From an uncultured Pseudomonadales bacterium (lineage in GTDB: Bacteria; Pseudomonadota; Gammaproteobacteria; Pseudomonadales; Azotimanducaceae): a DNA stretch of 64,000 nucleotides. The stretch is taken from positions 1 to 64,000 of the forward strand of contig CAKZWF010000061.1 of assembly GCA_937921865.1 (NCBI GenBank), in the 5' to 3' direction. The notes below the pieces were generated by a model, which saw only the letters and a list, made by a program, of their open reading frames with translations, was not told the origin of the DNA and did not search any database. Shown one piece after another: positions 45,906 through 55,021 of the stretch. A program made the translations under genes and the position numbers. Position 1 is the first letter of the stretch. Every line of letters starts with the position of its first letter.

Positions 45906-46433
45906 ATGGGATTGTTGAAAATTCTGATTGGGCTGGTACTGGCTTTGCTGCTGGTTGTGGCAGCGGTAACGATTGGCGCCCGATTCGCGGACGGGCCACT
46001 GGAGATTTTTGCTGGTGGACCGTTTACCAGCCCAGAGCGCTATCAGGGTCCCGAACCCGACTGGGGCTTTGTCAGCGACAGGCCAACGATAGAATTCCAG
46101 CTTCTGGAACCAGCCCGGTCCCGAACATCCTGGATCATAGAACACGAAGGCAGTATCTATATTCCGAGCGGCTACATGAATACAGCCTGGGGAAAGATCT
46201 GGAAACAGTGGCCGATTGAAGCCGAGCGAGACGGCCGGGCACTGCTGCGCATCGATGGCAAAATCTACGAACGCCAGCTGATTCGGATCAAAGACGGTCC
46301 GGCGCTGGCGCCCGTTGTGGCTAAGCTCACTGCAAAATATTTTGGCGGTGGTGACATCGATACTGAAGACGGTCTACAGCAGGTTGCCTCAAACAGCCTG
46401 TGGCTGTTCGAAATGGCTCCACCAGCGCCCTGA
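45906..46433 (+). CDS. Membrane-anchored hypothetical protein
   Basis: 175 residues from ATG 45906; earlier in-frame codons would put polar residues before the membrane segment. GLLKILIGLVLALLLVVAAV is a single N-terminal helix (uncleaved anchor or signal). The periplasmic part carries FAGGPFTSPE, then SWIIEHEGSIYIPSGYMN (about 87-104) and RDGRALLRIDGKIYERQL. The beta-rich IEHEGSIYIPSGY/LRIDGKIYERQLI pattern suggests a small barrel such as the nitroreductase/deazaflavin or PPOX-like group, but no cofactor residues can be assigned. It is divergent from the WS/DGAT gene, suggesting but not proving a shared lipid-related role. Confidence 0.72.
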   Translation: MGLLKILIGLVLALLLVVAAVTIGARFADGPLEIFAGGPFTSPERYQGPEPDWGFVSDRPTIEFQLLEPARSRTSWIIEHEGSIYIPSGYMNTAWGKIWKQWPIEAERDGRALLRIDGKIYERQLIRIKDGPALAPVVAKLTAKYFGGGDIDTEDGLQQVASNSLWLFEMAPPAP

Positions 46434-46500
46434 AACCAGACCGCCAGCGAGCCGGCAAAACGCGAAGTTCTGAATTTCGAAAAACCGCTCCGCCAGCCGT

Positions 46501-47913
46501 CTAGTGACTGCAGGCGGTAGTGAATCCTGAATAGCGCGGTTGATCTATCGCGATCTGATTGACGACAGTTGCCCTGAGATGCGCTGCGAGCCCGGGTGTA
46601 TCCAGCGCAATCGAACCATCACGAAGGCCATTCACCAACCGCCAGCGCAGCTCGAACAGACTTTCCTCACTATCGAACAGGGTTTGTAATCGCTGCGTCT
46701 CCTGGGCGCGGTGTGGAGGACCAAGCGACAGCTCTCGCAGCACGATGTCGAGCGAGTTACCGGCAACCCGCGACAGAAACTGAGTTCGCCCCTTTGTCTG
46801 CGACATCACATCCTGACGCAGGAAGTCCCGCACGCTCACCAGCAGTTCATCCGCGCGCGGCATATCCTGTTCGGTTCCGGCCGAAGCCGCCTCAACGAGG
46901 GCCACAGGACCCGGAATCAGGAGGTTGACGCAGTCCACCTGGCATTCGGAAGAGCGTCGACCAATAGCTGGTCGTTCCACCGTCTGATCCGGACCGCTGC
47001 GATAGTGTTCGGCCATTCCCAGACAGCCCACTGCCCACCAGAAAGAACCGAAGACTTCCCAGAACTTGACGTGACCCGGGTCAACTTTCTGACCGGATAC
47101 CGATTCATAGCCGGCAAACAGATCTTCCCGTGAGCCAAAACCACCCACCGGCAGTTCGGTCACACCGAACCGCCAGGAGTTTGTGCAGATCCAGCCAAGG
47201 TCCCGCATTGGATCGCCGATATGAGCGATCTCCCAGTCCAGAACCGCGTTGATCTTCTCCCCGTCAACCATGAAGTTGCCGTTACGGAAGTCGTTGTGCA
47301 CCAGGGCGAGCTGGAAATTTGCCGGCAGGTTCTCCATCAGCCAGCGGGCCGCAAAATCAATCATCGGCGCCGGTGTATCCAGCAACCGGTATCGCTCCCA
47401 GGTCTGCTCGACAAATTGCTGCGGACTGGATGTCTCAAGACGGTCGCGCAGACCGGTAGCATCCAGATCGATGCTGTGAATCCGCGCCATATACTCCCCG
47501 CACTGAAACGCCAGCCGTGGACGCAGCGAGGCAAATTCTTCAGCACGGGCAATCCGCGCGCCCAGTGCTTCGCCTTCCAGCCACTGCATCACAAAACCAT
47601 CGCCGAGGCCGTCTGCCGGTTGCAGTACATAGTAGACATCGGGCTCCGGCACCCCCACTTCCCGCGCGCTGCGCATCAGCAGAGCTTCAGTGGCAAGCCC
47701 CGGAGCAATACGAACTTCGTCATCGATATGAACACCACCAGGGGCTCGGCGCAGACACATCAGGGCAGGTCCCATATCGGTATTGGTTGTCAGTCGATAG
47801 GTCTCCTGACTGGCGCCGCCGGAGAGGCGCTCCGCGCTGAGTAGCTCATTACATCCAGCCACCTCACGGACCAGCACTGCCCCCAGCCGCTGTTCAAACT
47901 CGGCATGTTCCAT
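46501..47913 (-). CDS. Aminoglycoside phosphotransferase-like (APH/ACAD10-type) kinase
   Basis: 470 residues. The protein-kinase-like fold shows LVHNDFRNGNFMVDGEKINAVLDWE: the HxDxxxxN catalytic loop and the metal-binding Asp in LDWE, near residues 205-230. The N lobe has SGGASQETYRL. A 120-residue C-terminal extension follows the kinase core. In animals the homologous domain is fused to acyl-CoA dehydrogenases ACAD10/11, where it phosphorylates 4-hydroxyacyl-CoAs. Here the gene starts five bases after an acyl-CoA dehydrogenase stop, matching that functional pairing. A role in 4-hydroxy acid or short hydroxyacyl-CoA catabolism is therefore a fair inference, not shown. Confidence 0.9.
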   Translation of the reverse strand: MEHAEFEQRLGAVLVREVAGCNELLSAERLSGGASQETYRLTTNTDMGPALMCLRRAPGGVHIDDEVRIAPGLATEALLMRSAREVGVPEPDVYYVLQPADGLGDGFVMQWLEGEALGARIARAEEFASLRPRLAFQCGEYMARIHSIDLDATGLRDRLETSSPQQFVEQTWERYRLLDTPAPMIDFAARWLMENLPANFQLALVHNDFRNGNFMVDGEKINAVLDWEIAHIGDPMRDLGWICTNSWRFGVTELPVGGFGSREDLFAGYESVSGQKVDPGHVKFWEVFGSFWWAVGCLGMAEHYRSGPDQTVERPAIGRRSSECQVDCVNLLIPGPVALVEAASAGTEQDMPRADELLVSVRDFLRQDVMSQTKGRTQFLSRVAGNSLDIVLRELSLGPPHRAQETQRLQTLFDSEESLFELRWRLVNGLRDGSIALDTPGLAAHLRATVVNQIAIDQPRYSGFTTACSH

Positions 47914-47918
47914 CGCGA

Positions 47919-49190
47919 TCAGCTGGCTCTGACGCCTTTGGGCGCCCGCTGTGACATGAAACCGAACAGATACCCGGCTACTCGACGCATCTGAATTTCT
48001 TCTGCACCTTCAGTTATGCGATAACGACGGTGATGACGATAGATATGTTCGAATGGTTTGTGTCGAGAGTATCCGAGCCCGCCGTGAACCTGCATCGCCC
48101 GGTCTGCGGCTTCGCAACAGAGTCGATTCGACCAGTAGTTACACATGGACACCTTGTCGCTGACTGAAAAAGCGCCATCTTTATCCATCTGCCAGGCGGT
48201 CTTGTGAATCAGCGCGCGCAACATCTCGCACTGAGTCTGAAGTTCCACCAGCGGAAACTGAATCCCCTGGTTTGTGGCCAGGGCTTTACCGAAGGGTCTA
48301 CGCTCCTGCGCGTATTTGATGGATTCGGTGATGCAGAATTGCGCCGCACCCAGGCTGGAAGCAGCCTGTCGAATGCGATTTTCATTGAAGAAGTGCTGCA
48401 CGACCTGCAGGCCACGGCCCTCGCCACCAAAAATCGAGCCGTGGGGCACACGGACGTCCGTGAAAGAAACTCGGCCGTGGTCTGTGGGCATGTTGAAGGT
48501 CCACAACATCTCTTCAATTTTCACACCTTCAGCCTGCATCGGCGTAAGGAAGGCGGTGATGCCGTCGCCATCACCGGCTTTCCCGCTTGTGCGCGCCATG
48601 ACCATGTCGAACTGGGCTTTATGAATTCCGGTGTTCCAGGTTTTTTCGCCTTTGATTACCCACTCATCACCGTCCTTCTGCGCAGTGGTCTCCATATGGG
48701 TGGCATCTGAGCCATGGTCAGGTTCAGTGATGCCGAACGCAAAACCTTTGCGCCCCTCGGCGAGATCGTCTACCCACTCGGCTTTCTGTTCTTCAGTGCC
48801 GTACTCGAGCATGAGCAACAGCCCCACATTGTTGCCAACAATGGAATGTTCGTTCTGCAGATCGTTATGCAGACCAAGGCCTTTGACTGCGAGGTGTTCC
48901 CGAATGATCGCCATACCCAGATTGGTGCCATCCATGCCGCCATACTCTTTAGCCAGCGGATAGCGGTAGAAGCCGGCGTCATCAGCCAGGCGTTTGGCTT
49001 TAAAGAGCAGCTGCTCCCATTCTTCGTTGGGCAGCCCACCCCGCTCCCAATCGGTTCGCGCATCTTCACGGCGGTGATCAAAAAATCGGATGTTGTCATC
49101 CTGTTGCTCGAGCGGCTTGATCACGTCGTCGATGAATTTATCCAGTCGCTGCAACAGCTCGGCAATATCTGCGGGAATATCAAAGTCCAT
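47919..49190 (-). CDS. Acyl-CoA dehydrogenase (ACAD10/11-like)
   Basis: 423 residues; ATG with GAGG six bases upstream. Motifs are AFGITEPDHGSDATHMET (about 153-170), EWVIKGEKTWNTGIH (FAD-binding strand), QERRPFGKALATNQG and MQVHGGLGYSRHKPFEHIYRHHRRYRITEGAEEIQ near the C terminus (in pieces). These are standard acyl-CoA dehydrogenase features; the EGAEEIQ segment is the usual catalytic-loop region. It is first in a two-gene operon with the APH-like kinase. In the ACAD11 system, dehydrogenation would act on a phosphorylated 4-hydroxyacyl-CoA, eliminating phosphate. The 109-base leader contains a purine-rich repeat (49214-49276). Confidence 0.94.
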   Translation of the reverse strand: MDFDIPADIAELLQRLDKFIDDVIKPLEQQDDNIRFFDHRREDARTDWERGGLPNEEWEQLLFKAKRLADDAGFYRYPLAKEYGGMDGTNLGMAIIREHLAVKGLGLHNDLQNEHSIVGNNVGLLLMLEYGTEEQKAEWVDDLAEGRKGFAFGITEPDHGSDATHMETTAQKDGDEWVIKGEKTWNTGIHKAQFDMVMARTSGKAGDGDGITAFLTPMQAEGVKIEEMLWTFNMPTDHGRVSFTDVRVPHGSIFGGEGRGLQVVQHFFNENRIRQAASSLGAAQFCITESIKYAQERRPFGKALATNQGIQFPLVELQTQCEMLRALIHKTAWQMDKDGAFSVSDKVSMCNYWSNRLCCEAADRAMQVHGGLGYSRHKPFEHIYRHHRRYRITEGAEEIQMRRVAGYLFGFMSQRAPKGVRAS

Positions 49191-49213
49191 AACTACCTCG
49201 GTTAATTAGCAAT

Positions 49214-49276
49214 TCAAAATCTCTCTTCGAAGCTTCTCTGCAAAGCTCCTCTTCAGAACTTCTCTTCAAAATCTTT
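49214..49276. repeat. Degenerate GAAGAGAAGCTTT-like direct repeats in a leader
   Basis: On the minus strand about four imperfect 15-16-base units of the form GAAGAGAAGCTTT follow one another just upstream of the acyl-CoA dehydrogenase start. They are purine-rich and non-coding. They may be neutral slippage or affect mRNA structure. Confidence 0.55.
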
Positions 49277-49299
49277 AATGTCAGCTGACCATTCATGAA

Positions 49300-50955
49300 T
49301 CAACGCCCAATCGGCTGATCTGTCTCCCGGCGGCGTTGCTCGGCCACCATTGTGCGAACGTCAGCAAGCAGCGCTTTGGCGTCAAACACGATGCCGTCAC
49401 GAATCGTATAGCTTACCCCACCCACACGCTCCAGCTGACCGGTATCACGGTTCAGTTTCATATGGCCGGTGCCATAAAGTACTTTGAAGTTCTGCAGCGG
49501 GTTTTCCGCCACCAGCACAAGGTCGGCTTTCTTACCCGGCACCAGTGACCCGATCTCATCTTCCATGCCCACCAGCGCAGCACCATTTGCGGTCGCGGCC
49601 TGGACCACTTCCAACGGGTGAAAACCAGCTTCCTGAAGCAGCTCCAGCTCACGGATATAGGCAAATCCAAACAGTTTGAAAATAAAGCCAGCGTCAGAAC
49701 CCGCGGCAACACGTCCGCCATGATTCTTATAATCATTAACGAAACGCATCCATAGCCGGAAATTATCTCGCCAGGCAACTTCGTCAGCCGTAGTCCAGTC
49801 AAAGTGATATGAACCATGCAGGCGCGGATCGGGCTGATAGAATCGCCGCAGCGGCGGCCAGGTGTAGGAGTGATGCCACTCCGAGTCCCGAGCCCGGGCC
49901 ACATCGCGGTTGGCCTCGTAGATGGTGAAGGTTGGTACCAGGGTAAAATCGAGCGAAATCAGTTCATCGCGCACCGCCTGCCAGCGCGGCGAGCCGGGAG
50001 CTGCCGCCTGACGCCAGAGCCGACCGGCCTCGGCAAACCGCCATTGTTCATCGGAGTAGTTATACGCCGGCGGATAGTCCTGAATCGTCCGCTCTTCAAA
50101 CAGAGCTTCCGGCAGACCGTACCAGTGCTCCATGCTGTCGAGGCCCATCCTCGCGCTGTCCAGCGCATTGACCTTGTAGACGGCGGTCTGGTCGTGGTGG
50201 TGGGACGTTCCCATACCCAGTTCGTCGGTCTCCTCCATCACCGCCACCAGCGCTTCGCCCCGGCCACCACGCAGCTTCACTCCATCAGCCCCACGCTTGT
50301 GCACGCTGCGTACCCAGCGTCTGGCATCATCGGGGTCGGTAATCGAACCACCCGGGAACATGCTGTGCACGATCAGTCTTGGCGCGGCGATCTCACCCCT
50401 TTCGCTACGGGCTTTGTGCTCCAGTGTCCAGTTGAGCCCCATTCCTGCGCCCACTTCACGGACAGTGGTGATGCCGTGGGCGAGCCACAGTTTGAAGACA
50501 TACTCCGGTGGCGTGAGCGGGCCGGTCAGCCCCTGGCCAATGGTGCCGATGTGACCGTGAGCGTCGATGAATCCGGGCAGTGCAAAGTGGCCTGTGGCAT
50601 CAATGACTTTTCTACCCGGGGCGGTCTCGACCCGTGCAGCCGGGCCGATGGAACGGATCCGATCGCCCTCGATATAAACGTTGACCGGGCCGCGAGGTGG
50701 CGCGCCTTCACCATTGATCAGCATCACGTTGTGAATCACCAACTCCGCAAACGGGCCATCGCCTTCAACTCGATCCGGCGCTGGTTCTGCTATCGCCACG
50801 CCCAGCATGGCGGCTCGGGCAGGCCCCTCCTCTCCAGCCGCTGGCGGCACAGCAGCGTAAGAAGGCATTTGCACCAGCAGCATCGCCCACAGCAGCAGGG
50901 AATATGTTGTCCAGGGCTGTGGCACTCGAATCAGTTCAGGCTCAATTGGTGACAT
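49300..50955 (-). CDS. Exported amidohydrolase-family protein
   Basis: 551 residues from ATG 50955, with GGAAG eight bases upstream; the frame is open to 51102 but that part lacks a site. TTYSLLLWAMLLVQMPSYA is the hydrophobic core of a signal peptide. The amidohydrolase barrel has GFIDAHGHIG (HxH), GVKLRGGRGEALVAVM with the likely bridging Lys position, TSHHHDQ (His ligands), MEHWYGL and AAGSDAGFIFKLFGF (Asp). The tail GKKADLVLVAENPLQN is typical of imidazolonase-like members. Hydrolytic target is unknown. It shares the secreted amidohydrolase theme with 31536-34895. The long N-terminal segment overlaps the divergent ligase promoter. Confidence 0.9.
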   Translation of the reverse strand: MSPIEPELIRVPQPWTTYSLLLWAMLLVQMPSYAAVPPAAGEEGPARAAMLGVAIAEPAPDRVEGDGPFAELVIHNVMLINGEGAPPRGPVNVYIEGDRIRSIGPAARVETAPGRKVIDATGHFALPGFIDAHGHIGTIGQGLTGPLTPPEYVFKLWLAHGITTVREVGAGMGLNWTLEHKARSERGEIAAPRLIVHSMFPGGSITDPDDARRWVRSVHKRGADGVKLRGGRGEALVAVMEETDELGMGTSHHHDQTAVYKVNALDSARMGLDSMEHWYGLPEALFEERTIQDYPPAYNYSDEQWRFAEAGRLWRQAAAPGSPRWQAVRDELISLDFTLVPTFTIYEANRDVARARDSEWHHSYTWPPLRRFYQPDPRLHGSYHFDWTTADEVAWRDNFRLWMRFVNDYKNHGGRVAAGSDAGFIFKLFGFAYIRELELLQEAGFHPLEVVQAATANGAALVGMEDEIGSLVPGKKADLVLVAENPLQNFKVLYGTGHMKLNRDTGQLERVGGVSYTIRDGIVFDAKALLADVRTMVAEQRRRETDQPIGR

Positions 50956-51129
50956 GCATCTGCTTCCGTCTCTGCGAGCCCAATCTTCTCGCGAATACCG
51001 CACGCAAGCCAGCGATCCGGACGGATCCAACCCACCGGCTCGGGATGCTACTCGCAGCCGCGCGCAATCTAATTTAGAGTTAGCTTCGAAAATTTGATTC
51101 ACCGGGTACCAAGGGGAGAGGCGTTACCG

Positions 51130-52827
51130 ATGTATGAGCAGCTGCGTGAAGTCTGGGATGAACTGATCAGCGATGGGCCATTTGCCATCACCGAAGTAGA
51201 GGTGCGCGGCAATATGATCAAGACCTACGCCGCCGCACCACCCAGCCTGCGTGAGGTCTGGCTGGCGTCCGCCGCTCACGGCGATAAAGACTATCTTGTC
51301 TACCACGATGAACGACTGACCTATACCGAGACCCACGCCAGAGTAGCCTCGATCGCCAACTGGCTGGTCGCACAGGGTGTTGGCAGTGGTGATCGGGTGG
51401 CGATCGCAATGCGCAACTATCCCGAATGGCTGCAATGCTACTGGGCAACCGTATCAATTGGCGCCGCCGTCGTGGGTGTCAACGCCTGGTGGGTGGGTCC
51501 CGAACTGGTGTATGGCCTCAACGACAGCAAACCCAAAGTGATGATCTGCGACCAGGAACGTCTCGAACGCACCCTGGAACACAAAAGCGAAATCCCTCCG
51601 ATGGTTATGGTGGGTGTACGTCTGACTCGTGATATGCCGGACGTGGTGCCATGGGCAGATCTCATCAGCACCGGGGGCGGGTTGCCGGCAGCCACGGTAG
51701 ATCCGGATTCTGATGCCTGTATTTTCTATACATCGGGCACCACAGGAAACCCGAAAGGCGCCCAACTGACCCATCGCGGCTGTGTCAACAACATCATGAA
51801 CCTGGCATTCTGGGGCACCTGTCTGGCGACACTCGCCGAGCGCGCAGGCAGTGCACCCGCGACCACTGGCGAAGACGAAGCACCAGCCATGTCTGCGCTG
51901 GTCACCACGCCACTGTTCCATGTCACTGCCAACAACTGCCTGTCTCACGGAGCTACGCTCAATGGCGGCAAGCTGGTGCATATGTACAAGTGGGATGCAG
52001 GAGAAGCGTTGAAACTGATAGAGACGGAAAAGGTAACCAACCTCACTGGGGTACCGGTGATGTCCCGCGAACTGATCAGTCATCCCGATTACAACAAGTA
52101 CGACACTTCGTCTTTGGTCTCTGTAGGCGGCGGTGGTGCCCAACTCCAGCCTGACCTGGTGAACAAAATTGACGAAGCGGTCGCCACCGCGCGGCCCAAT
52201 ACCGGCTACGGTATGACCGAAACCTGCGGCATCATCACCTCTATCTCGGCTGACTTCTTCATCGACAAACCCGACAGCTGTGGACCGGCAATGCCCAACT
52301 TCGATGCCAAGTGTGTCGACGCCAATGGCAACGAGGTTGCTCAGGGCCAGGTCGGCGAACTGTGGGTCAAAGGTGCTCCGGTCATTAAGGGCTACCTGAA
52401 CCGCGAGGAGGCTACCGCAGAATCCATCACTGACGGCTGGCTGCATACCGGCGATGTTGCCCGGATTGACGAACATGGTTTCATATTCATCGTCGACCGG
52501 GTCAAAGACATGGTTCTGCGCGGTGGCGAAAACGTTTACTGCGCCGAGGTGGAAAGCGCAATCTACGAACACCCTGCCATAGCCGAATGCACTGTGTTCG
52601 GAGTTCCCGACACGCGCCTGGGCGAGGAAGTCGGTGTGGCGATCTTCTGCAAAGAAGGCACTCCCGTCAGCGCCGAGACGATCCGCAACCACTGCCACGA
52701 GCGGATTTCTTCGCACAAGGTACCCCGCTACATCTGGTTTCTGAATGAAGCATTGCCCAGAAACGCCAGCGGAAAATTCCTCAAGCGCGAGCTGCGTGAT
52801 TCGCTCGACGTGGAAGATGCCAATTGA
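51130..52827 (+). CDS. AMP-forming acyl-CoA synthetase (ANL superfamily)
   Basis: 565 residues from ATG 51130 (AAGGGGAG about twelve bases upstream); a TTG 51094 is unlikely. It activates a carboxylic acid to acyl-AMP and then acyl-CoA. YTSGTTGNPKGAQLTHRG is the phosphate-binding A3 loop, GYGMTETCG the A5 motif, GWLHTGDVARID and FIVDRVKDMVLRGGENVY the A7-A8 hinge, and PRNASGKFLKREL contains the catalytic A10 lysine. It has no membrane or export signal. Likely medium/long-chain or related hydrophobic acids, to judge from neighbours. An unusually long antisense frame overlaps this gene but lacks family features. Confidence 0.95.
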   Translation: MYEQLREVWDELISDGPFAITEVEVRGNMIKTYAAAPPSLREVWLASAAHGDKDYLVYHDERLTYTETHARVASIANWLVAQGVGSGDRVAIAMRNYPEWLQCYWATVSIGAAVVGVNAWWVGPELVYGLNDSKPKVMICDQERLERTLEHKSEIPPMVMVGVRLTRDMPDVVPWADLISTGGGLPAATVDPDSDACIFYTSGTTGNPKGAQLTHRGCVNNIMNLAFWGTCLATLAERAGSAPATTGEDEAPAMSALVTTPLFHVTANNCLSHGATLNGGKLVHMYKWDAGEALKLIETEKVTNLTGVPVMSRELISHPDYNKYDTSSLVSVGGGGAQLQPDLVNKIDEAVATARPNTGYGMTETCGIITSISADFFIDKPDSCGPAMPNFDAKCVDANGNEVAQGQVGELWVKGAPVIKGYLNREEATAESITDGWLHTGDVARIDEHGFIFIVDRVKDMVLRGGENVYCAEVESAIYEHPAIAECTVFGVPDTRLGEEVGVAIFCKEGTPVSAETIRNHCHERISSHKVPRYIWFLNEALPRNASGKFLKRELRDSLDVEDAN

Positions 52828-53200
52828 AACCGGCCTGAGCTGATATCCGGGCTTGATGATCTGATGTGATCTCAAATCACCTGTCCCCGCCTGGTTGGCG
52901 GTGGGACGCCAGGAGTATTGGCTCAAATCGACGGCTGTCGGATCCACTATTTCAGTTGGGGCGATCCGGCAGCGCCCGTAATCCCTGAGGGACCTATCCG
53001 GACCCGGCAAGCGCAGTTGCCCGGTAACAATTTGCAGCACCTCAGCCTGCAACCGAGGCTGTGTTAACCGAATATCTCGCCAGACGCTCGCTGAATCCCG
53101 CGGCCGATTACTGGCAATGAAGGCCTGAACTTGGCGCTTTCAAAGCCATCCAGATGTAGGCTAGACTAATCGGTTATCTCGTATGACTGGAGATCAACCT
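52828..53200. other. 373-base gap between ligase and redoxin genes
   Basis: It contains a hairpin (GTCCCCGCC/GGCGGTGGGAC, 52883-52907) that may end ligase transcription, and the hydrolase remnant 52918-53067. The last 130 bases are presumably the promoter of the redoxin fusion; no clear -35/-10 pair was found. Confidence 0.5.
52918..53067 (+). pseudogene. Remnant of an alpha/beta-hydrolase gene (N-terminal fragment)
   Basis: A 49-codon frame from TTG 52918 begins LAQIDGCRIHYFSWGDPAAPV. This matches the typical first strands of alpha/beta hydrolases (vnGxrlhYxxWGdpxaPxvllLHG). After PVI the frame loses the expected HG oxyanion motif and runs through unrelated sequence to a stop at 53065-53067. 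AGGAG lies just before it. The gene seems to have lost everything after its first ~20 codons. Confidence 0.55.
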
Positions 53201-55003
53201 ATGGTTCGTTCCACTCTTTTCCTGCTTGCGACACTGGCTTCAGTCCAGCTCTCGGCACTGCAGGTCTCCGAGCGCGTCGAAAATTTCCGCCTGATGGACA
53301 ATCAGGGCGCCTCCCAGGAACTCTATTACTACAGCGACGCCAAGGCTGTGGTCTTCATGGTACAGGGCAACGGTTGCCCGATTGTGCGCAACGCGATGCC
53401 CCGCTTCAAAGAGCTTCGCGATGAATATGCAGCTCAAGGTGTTGAGTTCTTCCTGTTAAACGCCAACCTGCAGGACAACACCGCAACGATCAGTAAAGAA
53501 GCTGATGAGTTTGGCTATGACATTCCCATTCTGATTGATGATTCTCAGATTATTGGTGAATCACTTGGTCTGGTTCGTACCGGCGAAATATTTGTCCTGG
53601 ATCCCGAGACCTGGACGGTTACCTACCAGGGCGCTCTGGATGATCGCCTGACCTACGAAAAGCAGAAAGGTGAGGCCAAAGAGCACTACCTCAAAGATGC
53701 CATCGACGACATGCTGGCTGATAAGCCGGTGACAGTTGCCAGCACCGATCCGCTGGGCTGCCTGATCAACTTCCCGGAACAGACTGCCCGAGCGAAACAT
53801 GCCGACATCTCCTATTCTGAAGTCATTGCCCCGATGCTCGAAGAAAACTGTGTCGCCTGCCATCGCGAAGGCGGCATCGGTCCCTGGGCAATGAACGACT
53901 ACAACATGGTGCGCGGCTTCTCGCTGATGATTCGCGAAGTCGTCAGAACCAAACGCATGCCACCCTGGCACGCTGATCCCTCTTACGGGCACTTCAGCAA
54001 CGATCGCTCTCTGACACCTGAGCAAACACAGACGCTGGTGCACTGGATTGAAGCCGGCGCGCCTCGCGGCGAAGGACCTGATCCACTTGCCGCCATCGAT
54101 CACAACTGGGGCAAATGGGCGGTAGCAGAACCCGAACTGGGTGACCCCGACTACGTGATCGACATTCCAGCCGCAGAAATTCCAGCGACGGGCGTTGTCG
54201 ACTACAAGTACCACTACGTGAAGAACACCGTTGGCAAAGATGTCTGGGTGAAGGCTGCAGAGATTCTGCCGGGTGACAGAGGTGTTCTGCACCATGTCAT
54301 AACGACTTACGGCACCGTTGAAACAGAAGGTCGCCGCAAAGGCCGCCTCAAGCGCGAAGGACAGGCAGGGCTGCGAGGCTATGTCCCCGGTATGACCAGC
54401 CAGATGTTCCCGCAAGGTACCGGCGTTTACCTGCCAGCTGATGCCACCATCGAATTTCAGGTGCACTACACCACTAACGGCAAAGCCACAGTTGATGAAT
54501 CCCAGCTGGGTATCTGGATCTACGAAGAACCGCCCGAGCACCAGGTGTTTTCGATGATTCTGCTCAATGGCCGGATCAAGATTCCACCGTATGCGAAAGC
54601 TCATAAAGAGTTTGCTGAGCAGGTGATTCCGAAAGATGCCCTGGTCTACAATCTGCTGCCGCACGCGCATTTCCGCGGCAAAGCCAGCGAATTCAGTGTT
54701 GTCTATCCGGATGGCAGCGAAGAAGTCCTGCTGTCAGTCCCCAACTACGACTTCAACTGGCAGACGACTTATGAACTGGCCGAGCCGAAGCTGATCCCTG
54801 CCGGATCGAAGATTGTTCATACCACATGGTGGGATAACTCTGCGCAGAACCCGGCTAACCCGGATCCGAGCATCGAAGTGACCTGGGGTGAACAATCCTG
54901 GGAGGAAATGTTGTTCGGCGCTATCCTGATGCGATTCCTGGATGAAGAGGAAGTGGCTGCACTCAAAGCAGAACAGGCACGGGAACTGGCCAGCACAGAC
55001 TGA
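53201..55003 (+). CDS. Redoxin / cytochrome c / copper type II monooxygenase-like fusion
   Basis: 600 residues from ATG 53201 (GGAG eight bases upstream), preceded by a short signal peptide. Residues about 22-180 form a peroxiredoxin/TlpA-like domain with GNGCPIVRN, C59. About 200-290 is a c-type cytochrome domain with CVACH at 217-221 and a possible axial Met in KRMPPW. About 320-590 resembles the copper type II ascorbate-dependent monooxygenase (PHM/DBM) core. H364-H365 lie in LHHVI, H422 in QVHY, H488 and H490 in PHAH, M570 in WEEM, matching the order of the CuH and CuM ligands. Probably periplasmic and membrane-independent. The substrate and electron donor are unknown. A strong terminator follows at 55022. 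Confidence 0.9.
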   Translation: MVRSTLFLLATLASVQLSALQVSERVENFRLMDNQGASQELYYYSDAKAVVFMVQGNGCPIVRNAMPRFKELRDEYAAQGVEFFLLNANLQDNTATISKEADEFGYDIPILIDDSQIIGESLGLVRTGEIFVLDPETWTVTYQGALDDRLTYEKQKGEAKEHYLKDAIDDMLADKPVTVASTDPLGCLINFPEQTARAKHADISYSEVIAPMLEENCVACHREGGIGPWAMNDYNMVRGFSLMIREVVRTKRMPPWHADPSYGHFSNDRSLTPEQTQTLVHWIEAGAPRGEGPDPLAAIDHNWGKWAVAEPELGDPDYVIDIPAAEIPATGVVDYKYHYVKNTVGKDVWVKAAEILPGDRGVLHHVITTYGTVETEGRRKGRLKREGQAGLRGYVPGMTSQMFPQGTGVYLPADATIEFQVHYTTNGKATVDESQLGIWIYEEPPEHQVFSMILLNGRIKIPPYAKAHKEFAEQVIPKDALVYNLLPHAHFRGKASEFSVVYPDGSEEVLLSVPNYDFNWQTTYELAEPKLIPAGSKIVHTTWWDNSAQNPANPDPSIEVTWGEQSWEEMLFGAILMRFLDEEEVAALKAEQARELASTD

Positions 55004-55021
55004 ACGCAACCACGACGATGA

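Noticed and set aside
52872-52887. CRP-like site TGTGA...TCAC
   Set aside because: Spacer is seven rather than six bases and it lies beyond the ligase stop with no promoter; treated as chance.
51454-53052. 532-codon open frame on the minus strand
   Set aside because: Antisense to the acyl-CoA synthetase gene, no binding site or family motif, composition is that of a reverse-complement shadow of GC-rich codons.
53561-54670. 369-codon minus-strand frame within the redoxin fusion
   Set aside because: Antisense shadow of a gene with strong domain evidence.
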